This document shows, piece by piece, positions 22,546-35,400 of a DNA stretch of 64,000 bases (the stretch's first letter is position 1; every line of letters starts with the position of its first letter). The notes under the pieces were generated by a model. The model did not search any database. It saw nothing but the letters and a program-made list of their open reading frames with translations, and had not been told where the DNA came from. The position numbers and the translations under genes are program-made. Source of the stretch: Liolophura sinensis (taxonomy: Eukaryota > Mollusca > Polyplacophora > Chitonida > Chitonidae); the NCBI RefSeq assembly GCF_032854445.1, contig NC_088301.1:39541187-39605186 (forward strand). The letters run 5' to 3'.

Positions 22546-23755
22546 GAGATGCGTTAAAAATCATATAATGTAGGTGTAAATGAACGTTTGGACCCTTCAC
22601 TATTCGTTGGTCTTATTTTGGTCAATAAAATTCAGAGACCATTAATTGCTGATTGGTTTCAACTAAGTTCAGATCAACGCTCCTTTTCGAATTAATGAGG
22701 TCAACTGTTGGAATCTAGTTCCCAGCTAGAGTTGGGAGGTTCATAGGGTACTTGGTCATATGCAGTTGTGTTCTCTGTGATCTTGGTACAAGCCCATATA
22801 TTACGTGAAACGTACTTAAGTAAGACATATAACATCGAAATCTAATGAATAATTAACTGATTAACGATTCTTCTAAATGTTTTTGCATAGGTGCTGGAAC
22901 AACAATCAAATTCCTTCAATCCTGACACATCAGTGATACTATAGAGACTGTAATCTCCCCGACAATCCCCATCATGGACACGGCAATAATTTGGGTAAAA
23001 AAGAGAAAAAAGCGAATACAGTATTTGAGAATGAGAATTTTAAATCTAACATACAACCGTATAAATCTCAATGGAGTCCTTACGTGCGAACCATCTCAGT
23101 AGCTTTCTTGATAACTAGGAAGTTCTGACTTTTTGGAATAGGCCTTACAGCGTAATAATGCAAAATTTCCGGTCATTATTGGTATATGTGTTTAATCACA
23201 AATGAAATCTTCTGTCTATTCTGGGAAATATCATTAGCATGCTTGGGAAACAGTCAAAGTCCAAAAGTATCAGCATTAATATGCATTGGCAATAAATCGT
23301 CGCTTGGAAGTTAAAACTCTTCGGAAACAAATTAAGTTCTTGCCAAATCACCCAAACTAAGTGAACCCATGCTGCTCCGTAAAATGTGCCAGGTGAAGGG
23401 ATGGCTCTTTGCATCAGAGGTAACAGTACGCCTACTTTGATACTAGATTCTGAATGGTTTCAACAGCAAACACTACAGCCAGCAACTCGATACCGTCACA
23501 TGTCCTGACCCACCGGACACTGCTAAAGGAAAGGCTGAGGCCTCGGTTGGATCTGAGATTAAGAGACGGATATCTTAACCCCAGGTTGGAAACGCTCTCT
23601 CTCTCAAATTTTCTGAAAGCTCAGAGTTGCCTGTTGAGCTATAGTCACCGATTTCCATATTTTACAAATCACATGAAGTTTGCTATTTTCTTAAAGGGAT
23701 AAGTAATGAAATGCTACAATTGAAAGGTGATCCTTCTTTTGAGGGTCATCATACA
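22546..23755. other. Intergenic, nothing recognised
   Basis: AT-rich sequence with short frames on both strands. No motif, repeat or splice pattern that I can support. Confidence 0.4.
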
Positions 23756-23756
23756 T

Positions 23757-23783
23757 GTACATATATATATATATACACACACA
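23757..23783. repeat. TA/CA microsatellite
   Basis: A short alternating ATATAT run passing into ACACACAC, immediately before a SINE. Confidence 0.9.
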
Positions 23784-23788
23784 CCAAT

Positions 23789-24050
23789 CTAACGCTACGG
23801 TGGCCTAATGGTTAGAACGTCTGCCTCGATGTCGGGAGACCCCGGGTCAGGTCATACCAACTTTAAAAATGGCACTTACTTACTTGCTGCTGCCTTGCTT
23901 AGAGGTTAGAGCAAGGGAAAATGACTAGTTGGCCTATTGTCAGCACAATGTGATTTTGAAAGCAGCTCTATGAACATACATATTATTCCTGGTCCACAGT
24001 ACAAGTCATGAAGCCATGTCCTCACAAGCCACTATTACACCAAGTTCATC
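23789..24050 (+). mobile_element. tRNA-derived SINE with tRNA-like head (third family)
   Basis: The head reads GGTGGCCTAATGGTTAGAAC (A box), then GTCTGCCTCGATGTCGGGAG, then CCCCGGGTCAGGTC (degenerate B box). The body contains GACTAGTTGGCCTATTGTCA and GCACAATGTGA, a signature I associate with a mollusc/brachiopod SINE. It is not a functional tRNA: the T arm and acceptor stem do not pair. Confidence 0.65.
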
Positions 24051-24174
24051 CAGCTTGGCAGGGGTTGTGGTCACCAGTGGAGCAAAGCAAACATAAATCG
24101 TCTGTTCACTATAAGTTTCAAACACATCGTTGATATATTCAGGAAAAAACACAGAAGAAATTAACAAATCAAGT

Positions 24175-25317
24175 ATTTGAATGCTATTGATGTTTTATTC
24201 ATTTAATTAGCAGCAAATTGAACAGTTAAATACAAGCAATAAGAAATTATACCGCTGAAAACAACGGAGTACTTTTTTGCAAAGGCAGGTGCGGAATGTT
24301 ACATTAAAACCAAAAGGACTTCATTTGCAAATATGTATGTATATATATGAATGTATAAGATAAATAGTGTCATAAAAAATATGTCCTGGCATCCATGTTC
24401 CTCTTTGCGTTTCACAAGGTTTGGGGAAAGATCCGCCAAACACAACCGGAGTCAGTGCAACATTGAAACAAACATAAAAAAGAAATCATACGACCTGCCA
24501 TGCTTTCACATAAAAACAAAACAAAGGACCAACTAAAAGTATGTATGTATATCTCAGACATAGAAAAATGTTGAACGAGTAAAAACTAACAGGTACATAA
24601 ATATGCATATGCTTATGAAGTGTATCATCACTGATTTGATTGACTTGTAACTGATTGGCAACAACATGTAATTTCAGCTGACAAACAGGGAAGCCAGTTT
24701 CTCCGGGTGTTTAAAACCACAGGCATCATGGCAAGTAACTGGCAATCCTTTGGTCAAAAAGTGATTCAAAGTGCATTACAGATTGTAGCAAATCCTTGAC
24801 AATCATGCATATACAAGTCATAAACAAAAAAGATCTTTTCGAACTACTTAAGACATCTTTTCACTTTACACTCTGCACCATTATATGCATTATATATACG
24901 GCAACTAACTCTTTCAAACGCCCTATTATTTACATGCTTTATTTGGTAGGCTTTTCAGCACAGCAAAGAGAAAACCTTTGACAAGAAATCATTCTGGCCA
25001 TGACATAATAAAATACATCCAGTCAACATGTCACCTGTTAGCTACATGCAATCCGACATCAACTTAATTACGAATACCATGTTGCAATGGATGTTGAAGT
25101 GCTGGACAGTGCAACCAGAATCCTCTCTTAAGACATCAAGCAAGATGATTTTCTAGTATGGTAATAACCAAACAATATGAAGGCACTTCATTTTTAAGGT
25201 AAGTCACCAGAAGGCCTTTTTTGAAACATTCCTCACCACATAATGAATCTGTCCAGTAAAGTCCATAAAACACAGTGCTGAGAGAAACTGAATTCCTCAT
25301 TCAGGATCAGCCCATAA
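24175..25317 (-). other. Probable 3' UTR of the PH-actin gene, with poly(A) signal
   Basis: Non-coding sequence downstream of the stop codon at 25320-25318. On the minus strand an AATAAA hexamer lies at 24199-24194, followed by a T/GT-rich stretch. The extent is inferred. Confidence 0.4.
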
Positions 25318-28300
25318 TTAAGAAGGGATGTGCCATTTCTTCAATTCTTTTACTCCGTTCTTGATCCAGTCTTCTCTCGAAATGCAGGTCTGCTGGAATA
25401 AATCCTGGGCAGCAAGTGTACATCCACCGATGAAGGCTGAGTGGTACCGCTGAGGAGAGGCATGAACCTGTTAAAAGATGATGAAACAGGCAATGAAAAA
25501 TTCAATCACTGATAACTTGTAATTAACTGATTTGTTAAACCTTCAAAAGCGATTTTGTCTTGTTACTATAATCAGTCAAAAAAAATACATAAATAAACTT
25601 ACATCACATTACTGTATTAGCAGTATTCTTGTTAATAAGATTACACTTTCTGGATACAGCACAGATTCTGGAGTTGGAAACTAGCCTAGACAGCTCCCCC
25701 TCACCATCAGGCACCAAACTACCAGGAATACATTTCAACTGTCAGGACCAATTGACCAACAGGCTTCACACAAAAATGGAATGTGGCTGACCAGTGGACT
25801 TTAGTGAACATGCAATACCCCTCTGATGATCAGAAATGACACAGTGTGATCAAGAGCGGTGACACATAGATCAGTGAAAGCGTATCTTATTGACGTTTAC
25901 CTGAATGGTAAGCCCAGGAGGAACAAGTTTGGTTATTTCCCGCTCCAGGCGCTCCGCGAAACCCGGTAACAATGTAACTCCACCAGAGAGGAAGATGGAA
26001 CGACACATTTCCCTACGGTTGTCCATTGGGCACTCTATGATAGCCTTGTGTACCAGTTTGTGAAGACTCGGAAAGTCCGTCCCCCATATGTTTGTGTCGA
26101 AAAAGCCTTCAGCACTTCTGAAGCAGCCCTCATCATGGGTTACCTCCCTTTAAAAGCAAATAAATACATTTGAGAATATGATTGAAGACATATCTGACTG
26201 TTCTCCACACTACAATAAAGAATTCTTCACTTTTACCATGGTGATTAGTTTTACGCGTTGATGACACCTAACTACCCAGAGTAAGCCATTGACCTTTGAC
26301 AAGTTACTGGGGAACATTCCCACTTGTAACATGTGTCACACCGGAAGGCGGAAAGGTTTTATGTAAGATGACAAAAAGAATCATGTCGAATAGGTTTCAT
26401 TGCATAAACCCCAAAAATGACCCATGCAGGGAAATCCTGAAAATTTGCAAGAAAAAGTTTAAAAGTAGGTCTGATGTTCATTCAAATGTACTGAAACATG
26501 TTCGTTTGTCCGCTCTGTATGCAAATTTCATTGCTTGCTTGGTGTTAGATGCTTATTTCAATATTTAGAATGTCAGGAATGAAACTCTAAGGTACACTTA
26601 CGAATATGTTCCTTCGGGCAAACCAAAGTTCTTCAGAGAAACTGTTTTAGAAAAGCTTCCTGGGTTCTCTTGAAACTGCTTCATTTCTTCACTGAAGACA
26701 TGGGGGATATAACATGTCTGGGTAGGAAATGAAATGAAATAGGAAAACTTCAGATGCGCATATATTTATTCAACTGGTGAGGTCTTTATACATCACTGTT
26801 ATACATGGAAATCTTTAACATTAACTTAATTAATAACAAGAAAGAGCCTGAGAATTTAGGCCTATATGTACATGGTCTTTGGAGGAGAAATCTATTACGA
26901 ACATTTCTTCAATCTGAAATACCAAAAAAAAAAGAGATGGAAAAACAACTCTGCTGACACTCACCTTTTCCATGACATGTCGGATTATAAGTCTCTCTAC
27001 TTCACTGAAGAAATGGTAGTGTAGTCTTGTTAGTGACTGCTTGAGTGAGTCTGCCACCTTTTCTCCTCCAAATGGATGTCTGGTGACACCACCTTCTACA
27101 ATGTACCCTGCAAACGAAGAAAAGTAAATTATACTGGTCTCTAAAAAGCCAATTAAATTTAATAAAAGATAACTGAGTCAACTCTTCATTCATATTCAAT
27201 AATCCTCTTTTTACTAATTTAATTATATTTTTATTTTGGGGGTGGGGGGGGGGATTTCAAACCTTTCCACTATAACTCAAATACTCTTTAATAAATACAC
27301 AACAAAAACCATTAGTTTTTAATACAAGTTTTAAAAAGTATCATTTTTTTCAGAAGTGCAGGAATTCATTTGTCACCATGCCAAGTTCTTAATGCAAAAA
27401 TTCATGACATTTAAAGCGGGGAGCCTCTTCCAAGCATTTCACACTGACATAAAGGTCAAAGCTATCAGCTATAAACTGGGGCATGACATCATCCCTGTAA
27501 ACTGGTTGTAGGCATATGCAGTTTATACATGGCAATAAAGTTCTAAGCATTTCTTCATGCAAAAAGTAAATGTAATTTCCACATTGTGTAACATAAAAAC
27601 TTTACATTATATAGCTAGATATAAATTTCCAGTTCTGCTTATTCACAATAGGATAGCACAACCTGTTGTGTGATGTAAGATCTAAATTAAGTTGTTTCCT
27701 TTTTGCAAGTATGCCTAAAAAGTATCAGCAGGTATGAATTTCTCCATCTAGTTCAATGCTGTATATCAGTATATCACAGCCAATTCGAGGCGAACAGACT
27801 ACACACAATTTGCTCACATTATCATCACTGAAGACTTATAGTATAATATCAAGCAGTACTACATGTACCTACCATCAGAGATAGGAAGTATGTCAATTCT
27901 CTCTCCTACATCCACAATTATCCCGGAGGTGGCCTTGTAAGAATACATGGCCAGGAGAGCCTGAGGGGCGATACACACACCCTGAACACCACAACGCCGG
28001 GTCAAGACATCCATAATCTCTGTTTTCAGTTTGTCTGCTAACATTTGTGGAGTGCTCAACAATACCTAAGAAAGGGGAATCAGGGTGTTACCTTCTGAAT
28101 GTTACTTCTGGTACAGATTTTTGAAAACAGGAATACCTATTTTCAGTACAACCAAAAGATAACAAAATATCTTATATTATACATGAATTACAGAGCACAA
28201 GGAAATCTTAATGATAAAAGGTAGATAGCATAAATGTATTAATTTAATTCATATTTGATTTTGCATTTCTCCACAACTGTTTTTACTTATACGATGTCAG

Positions 28301-31300
28301 TCAGTGTTTTAGGTTGAGGGCACTGAAGTGGCAAGGGTAAACCCCTTATTTCTGATGTGTTACTGAAGAACTTTTTCCCGTGTTACTTACAGATATGCAT
28401 ATTTTATTGGTGGTATTTTACTGGTGGTCTTTAACAAACTATACAGTGCACAAAAGGCCACACATATGATGTCTATTACTTATTGTCAACAATGCCGCAG
28501 AAACAGTGAGTGTCAGAATCCACAAATGCCAAATCGACAGCTGGGATTGAACCCACACTTAGCTCATGAGGTTGAAAGGTTACTACACCTTGACAATTCT
28601 GCCAAGACCAGATCACAACAGCATAGCAATTCTTGCACTTACCCAGTAGCACTTGCTGTCTACTTTCAAGTCAGAGAATATCTTATCAAACACATATGGC
28701 AGTAGACTCATGTCGATGTTAAACTGCAAGTGAAACAGATACAGAATCCTATTATTTTATGCTCAGTCTATTTCGCCATGGTCTGTTTGGAGTGTTACAG
28801 CTCTAAATAGTAAAAAGAAAAGCAGCTAGAGCAAAAGGAGAAATTTTGTTACATGCATTAAAATCATGTGTCAGGTGTAACTATATAAAGCAAGAAGAAC
28901 AGAGCAGGTATCATAGTAATCTGAATGGACAACTGAAAACCTCAGTCTAAGCCTGTACATGTACATCCATAGAGTCCACGAGTATTCTTAGAAAAAAGAT
29001 TGTATGTTCATGAGGAGTTCCCGCAACCAGAGAAGTATTCTGACAAACTTTTGAGATGAATATTTTTGTATTTCATACCTTTTTTAATTCATTTGAGATG
29101 CATGTAGAAGGTGCATAAAGAAAAACAAATGCTTTGATAAATGTCAAGTTGATCTTTTATATAGTATCTTTTCACCTTACAGATTGATAGTTAAGTCATC
29201 AATCATGATTTGAAATCAAAAACTTTCAACATGTTTTATTTGAAATATAAGAAAAAAAATTTACACTTGCTCTGACTTTCTAGCGTTAAACAATGGCTTG
29301 CAGATACACTCCACTTATCCAAAATTTATCCAGTACAAATAAAGAAAGCACTCCAAATGTACATCGTAACTTTACACAGCCTGCTGCAACCACTGCTTTT
29401 ATCCATGCTTCACCAGTATTATGTCACATCAACATTATGTTTTGATCAAGGTTCTTTTGGAACTTCGTTTAATATCTGAATAGGAATTTTGCAATTTTAC
29501 ATCTTTCACAACTACAATACCACAAACCAAACCCAATTAACATCATAAACACATGTGACAAAAAAAAGTAAAATGTTAGTAGAAAACTGTCAGCAAGAAC
29601 ATAAATAAATCTGCAAAACACTGAAATAAGACAAGGGTTGGTGAAACACAACAGGAAAAATGTCTAAGCAAGCTTGTGGTGACAGGTGGAACAGTCAATG
29701 GAATTAAGAAAAAAAAAAGGGAGCAACTTTACAGGATGAGGGTAAAAATGAATGGCAATTAATGCAAGCAGTGAAGTGACTTGCTCGGTAGAATTTTGGT
29801 AAAATTCATATGTGCTGGCACATGATCAAACCACAGTTTTGACAATATTACCATAATTGTTCAATCTTACTATAGAATTATGCGGGAATACATTTACTGA
29901 ATCTGATTTGTCAGATTTTTAAATGAAACTACTTGTATATGTATCCTAGTTTTGCTGGCCTTCTTTATGGCTTCAGAAAAGTACACCATGGTGATGTATG
30001 TGTAGTAAAGCTCTTAACTTGAAACAGACACAGAAAGAGGTTAAAATACTGCATAGTTCGGACACAAGTATTTATATCCCACATTAAGTGAAAAATTCAT
30101 TGCACAGAGCATGGTAGTTTTTATAACCTGATATGAACAGTCACAAAATGAAATTGCAATCAAAATTTCATCCTTAAATTCAGACAAAAACTAGAAGCAG
30201 CCATTGGACAGAAACCAGCTTGAACAGCCAATCAGAAATAAAGAAATCATTACACTACAAAACTTACGGATGAATCCTAGCAGTTTTCATTTAATATTTA
30301 CATTTAATCCAAAGTTCCAGAAAATGAATATGTACACAAAATTTTATCTACTACTGTAATAACTACTGTGTAACAGACATACCAATTTACTATCCCCGGC
30401 CATATTTGAAAACCATGTGATAAAAAAAAAAATCACTGAGTGCACATTTATTCTCAATGCAAGCACACATAAAACACATGAGACGTAAAGAGTGATCACA
30501 AAAGCAAAATGGCACAATGGACAAATGAAAAGCAAAATGGTTGACAAATGAAAAAAGGTGGACACAGAGCTGATGCTGCCAACTTACAGGAAGACTTTTT
30601 CCCTGCATAAGAAAGAAAGCAGAATGAACCTCTTGAATATGAAAGATTTGTTATTGCTATGCATATAGTAAAGATATAGTTCACATGCATATAGTGTTTT
30701 AAATTTACATGTTAACATGTCATGGCGAAAGACATTTCATATCATTTCATCAATTTTGTTACATACACATTCAAAAAGCTTTATAGTCAGCATTTTTGGA
30801 GGAAAAACAATGAAATGAAAGAGGATTATATTAAGATTTTGGATAAAAACTGCAAAATATGTATTGAGGAAGTTGAGAAAAAAGTACTCAATGTCATAGA
30901 TCTTGCATTAAAATACTGGCTCAATAACATGTATTTAAGCACAATGCAATGACAATACCAATATATGATATATGAATAATATAGACACTGAACTGCATTT
31001 CAAAACCATCAAGCAGAAGTATCTAATACAAGTTCTTTAGAGCAAAGCAACATCTTGAAAGATATTAGAAGAATAGTGAACAAAGTCAGAAAGTGAGATA
31101 CATGTACATATCTGTCACCAACCTGCTCTGACAAAATTGCAAAACTTGCTAATATTCCACTTAGCTCATGTACAGGATAGTTTCAGGCATACTTTATACA
31201 AAAGTTTTAGTCAATATTTTATCACAATACTTAAGAATAAGCCATTTTATAGTATAAATTTTAACCTTTACATCTCTTAAAGTTGGGAAATGCTGAACTA

Positions 31301-32426
31301 GAGCTTGGGCATGGAAGTGTGCATTTAGGAATGAAGAGGCATCCAGACGGAGCCCAGTGAAAACTGTTACACCCTAAACCAGATTTCTGGGAGCATTCCC
31401 ATACACCGTTTTCTTGTTCGCAGCTTTCTTCAGTTGCAGAAAACAACCTCAAAAACGCCAGGTGTTAAAACCAACCGTAGTAGATAAAAGTGTGTGTAAT
31501 GAAATGTCTTGCTTACAGAATTCAGGTCGGTTAGCGCTATCGCAGCGTAATGACCTAGGAGTCTCTCACCAATGTGGTCGCCGTGAGCTCAAGTCCAGCT
31601 AATGCTGGCTTCCCCTCCGGTTGTACGTGGGAAGGTCAGGCAGCAACCTGCAGATGGTCGTCGGTTTCCCCAGGCTCTGCCCGGTTTCCTCCTACCATAA
31701 TGCTGGACGCCGTCGTATAAGTGAAATATTCTAGAGTACTGCGTAAAACAATAATCAAATAAATAAATACAGAATTCATTATTGACCAATTGGAACTTAT
31801 CTTCACTGACCACTTGGAATAATGAGTCATCATGATTGTGAAATCGTCTGATCAGTCTAGATTTGAAATAAACTGGTACATGTACCTTGTCAACTTTGAC
31901 AGATGGCCTTATTGGGTAGTGCAGAGTAGACTGGTTCCTTATGTCTGGGCGATAAGCATCAAATCCAACCACACACTCCCCGCTGGATGTTTTCTTAGCT
32001 ACAACTGTTGGGAAGAACACCTGTGGAAGGCTCGCTGAAAATGAGAGTTTGTTTTCAAGAATTACTGCAACATCATGGTATACGACATGGTGATGTAGTA
32101 ATTTTCTCAATGCATCACTTGCTACTTTACGTTACTGACAGTGATAAACACACATACATGTACAACCTATCAAAGGTACCTATTACATGTTGTTGGACAA
32201 TGTCATAAACAAGTATTGTCAAAGACAAACCTTTCCTTGCATGTTGACAATTAAATAATGCCTTTCTACTTGCTCCAATGCTTATGATGCAGGATTGCAA
32301 GATCATTCTGAAGTTATTCCATTACCCCCAAAGCATCATTAACTGGAGACAAAACAAATACATACCTTCTTTTCCTAGAATGCCAGCTCTAACTGATGCA
32401 CTTCCAATATCAATGATTACTACTTT
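25318..32426 (-). CDS. Actin-like domain exons of the PH-actin gene
   Basis: Eight exons together give about 379 residues, the normal actin length. Phosphate loop 1 is VVIIDIGSASVRAG (actin has a DNGSG-type loop). Next come FFPTVVAKKTSSGECVVGFD, HYPIRPSVKVDK, then VLLSTPQMLADKLKTEIMDV. The nucleotide-pocket Gln is kept in CIAPQALLAMYSYKATSG. Phosphate loop 2 is IIVDVGERIDILP, where actin has DSGDGVTH; the second Gly and the Thr/His are absent. Then come EKTCYIPHVFSEEM (actin EKLCYVALDFEQEM), FLSGGVTLLPGFAERLEREI (actin SGGTTMYPG) and YHSAFIGGCTLAAQDLFQQT (actin IGGSILASL). The order and spacing are those of a whole actin fold. It is divergent from conventional actin and from every Arp I can recall, and ATP hydrolysis is doubtful. 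Confidence 0.88.
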
Positions 32427-35400
32427 CTGGAAAGCATGATGTACATACAACATAAGTTAGACATAAGTTGCTCAATGAGACTAATTAATACATCTATTAA
32501 TATTTTAGCTAGGAATAGAAATATTTATGCATTATGTATGAATGTATGGATGGTTCCTTCGGTATACTGTGTTCAAGACAAAACATTTCTATGTCTAAAC
32601 AGATTTTAACTCTGTCACAAAATCATAAACTGACTGTAAAAGGCTGCCGTTCATAACAAAATTGCAGTTCATAACAAGTAACAGATAAGTATTATAGTAT
32701 AAAGCTTTAAGTTAAACATTTAACCAGAGATTCAGATTCTGGACTCGGATAATCAACGTAGCATTAAAAACGGTTAAAATACCTTAGATGGGTGAGGTTG
32801 ACTATTAAGAACTGGACGAACGTGGACAGCTTTCACATTATCAGTTGTCTGTGACTCCAGTGACACTCTCCAATTTTCAAAGTCATTAGGTGTAGGACAC
32901 CTCACCATTAAGTAGTGACCACGCTGTAAATGCAAGAATTCATACAACAATGCCATAATGTTTCACACTGTATGTGAAAAACGCACACACATACATGTAT
33001 ATAAAGGAATTTCAAATTTTCATGATTACGTGCAACTGGAATACAGGCAACATGTAATTCACAGGAACTTCAAATATAATTACTGTTTGGTACTGTTGAA
33101 TAAATTCTTACAAAGTATATATACAAATGCTACACATACTAAATTCATCAGGCTTTCTAAAAGGGTGCATAGCTCCACATGGATTAACTTCACAGAAAAC
33201 TGCTTCTTTCGTTGCAATAGTCAAAATAATTTTCATTTCAGGGCTGGATCGACCAAAAGACTGTAAAAAGAAAACAAGACACCTGATTTAAAAAGATTAA
33301 ATTGTTCCATAGCCTGATGAAACTTACCCCATCATCAATCCCCAAAATTCGGGAATCTAAAACTTCTATGGATCCTCCCATGAGTTGAAAACTGTGACAA
33401 GGCTTTTCATAGTTGTTGTGCTGGAAAACAACAAAGAACAGAATTGATCCAATGAGCGACTTGGCCTTATATACAAGACTTATCCTGCAGTGTCTTGGAT
33501 GGGCAAGATTTAATTTGTACTCACTAAAATTTGATGTTAAGCTAGAAAAGATAATGAAACAGAAAAATGGACTGACATAAATTTTGCATTTCAAAATGCT
33601 CATTTATACCAATCAATATCAGTAATGTGATTGAGTGGTTTTGCGTGTGGTTTGAAGTATAAATTATTTCGTAGGGCACCACTATGGCAGTCACTGGTGT
33701 GCATACTACAACTATCTCATCATGAAACACTCTAATTTCTATGCATTCTATATTTCCCTTAACACGTGAAAGCAGACTATTAGTTGCGAGTAATTCTTTT
33801 TACCTCATAATAATGTAGCCAGCCATCAGCAGCTTTGAAATAGCGCCTCTTCCAGGTTTTCAGCAAAGTTGATTTTCGCTTCCCCATTGGTAGCTTTTCC
33901 ATGACACCTTCCATGCTTATGAAGCGATGAGACAAATCCTCTGTGGTCTACCAAGTGATATTAAAAACATACAAATGTATACTCTTCACATTATTATTTT
34001 ATACTTTCTATTTTATCCCTTCATTCATGACTTTTTAAAATTGTGTAATTCGTCTAAATTGAGAACTTAGAGCACAAATTGTGTAGATACGTCTGTATGT
34101 ACCTCAGATAGCTTTCCATCCCCCATTAACATGTTAAAAAGAACCACATCCACATACTGTGCCTCCATTAAACATTTATTGTAAACTTACCTCATCTAAA
34201 AGTCTTACTGCATACAATTCCTTTAAGAGTGGAGTCTGAAATACAAAAAGGAAGAGCAAGTTTACAATACTGCTTGTCATGTTTACACATGAAGAAAGTG
34301 CAAAATGATAAACTCTAGTTTTCTGCTTTTTTTATGCACATCTAATTGGACACCAACTTTAATATGTCCATATGACCCCAAAACATTTTATCTTATCTAT
34401 TTGAAGTGGTGAAACGAAGTTGTGAAATTTAAGATTAATCTCCTAAATCCCTTGTCACTGATTATATTATTTGGTTTGCGATACTTTGATCATCGTTTGC
34501 CAATAAAACGTTTCTTCTTTGAATCTTACAGTTGGATTCACGTTTTCACGTCCCTAAATGTTTTTAAATGTAAATATCAGTGACAGCAAAACTACTGCAT
34601 GTAAAATTCCAGACGTACATATAATCAATTTTTTTTATATAAACACATGTAGATGAGGCAAGCAGCTTTCCAAATCAGACAAAATCCAGGGTGATTTCTT
34701 TCTTGAACAGCCTTAGCAGAGTTTAAGAGCTGGAGCAATGATATCAATTTGAAAGGTGTCTAAAAAAGAGAAGGGTACAAGTACTCACCGGGTCCCATGA
34801 CGTTAAATGGATGCGAGACTGAACCACATCTTGGTCCTCTTCAATGGGATCTATCTTCACACCTGCATTACTTTCCGCACCTGTGTAAGAAGGAGCATAA
34901 CACTCAGTCATAAGACATGGTGTGCTGTTTCCAAAACTACTTATCAGAGACCCTATTTGGCTCTGTACTTCTGTAACTGTCTGATCCATGCTCAAGTCTT
35001 GAGTTGATACTGCACTCTTTGGTTTTGACCTCCGCAGTTTTTTGAAGCTTGCTCTTAGAACCTTTCCCAAGGATCCACTGCTCCCTTTCTCAAGTGGTTT
35101 GCTGGTTGTAACTACCTCACCCTGTAAGGCACTGGTTTCTACCTTTACTTTTTTCGCTTTATTTTTGTCAGATGCAAAAAATAGATTGTCCTTAACAAAT
35201 CTTGTGTTCAGCTTAAGTTTTCTGGTAGTGGTACGTTCAGACAGAGAATGTGGGCCAGCATTGTCTCCTGGTTGATCAGTATTCAATATGTCCTCTGATA
35301 CAGTGGGAGAAATTGACTGACCATCACTGCTTTCAGACAAAGATGTCCGAGTAACACCAGTCCCAGCACTACGATGCCTTCGACGTCCAAGTATCTTTCC

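Noticed and set aside
23793-23860. A possible functional tRNA gene
   Set aside because: The D-arm and A box are good, but the T arm is degenerate and no acceptor stem closes. The following sequence is a SINE body.
33136-33258. An open minus-strand stretch of about 41 codons with an acceptor (TTTTTACAG) between two PH-domain exons
   Set aside because: Joining the exon ending LGIDDG directly to the one starting RGHYLMVRC gives a perfect PH domain in phase. The extra piece would interrupt a beta strand and has no donor in the right phase.
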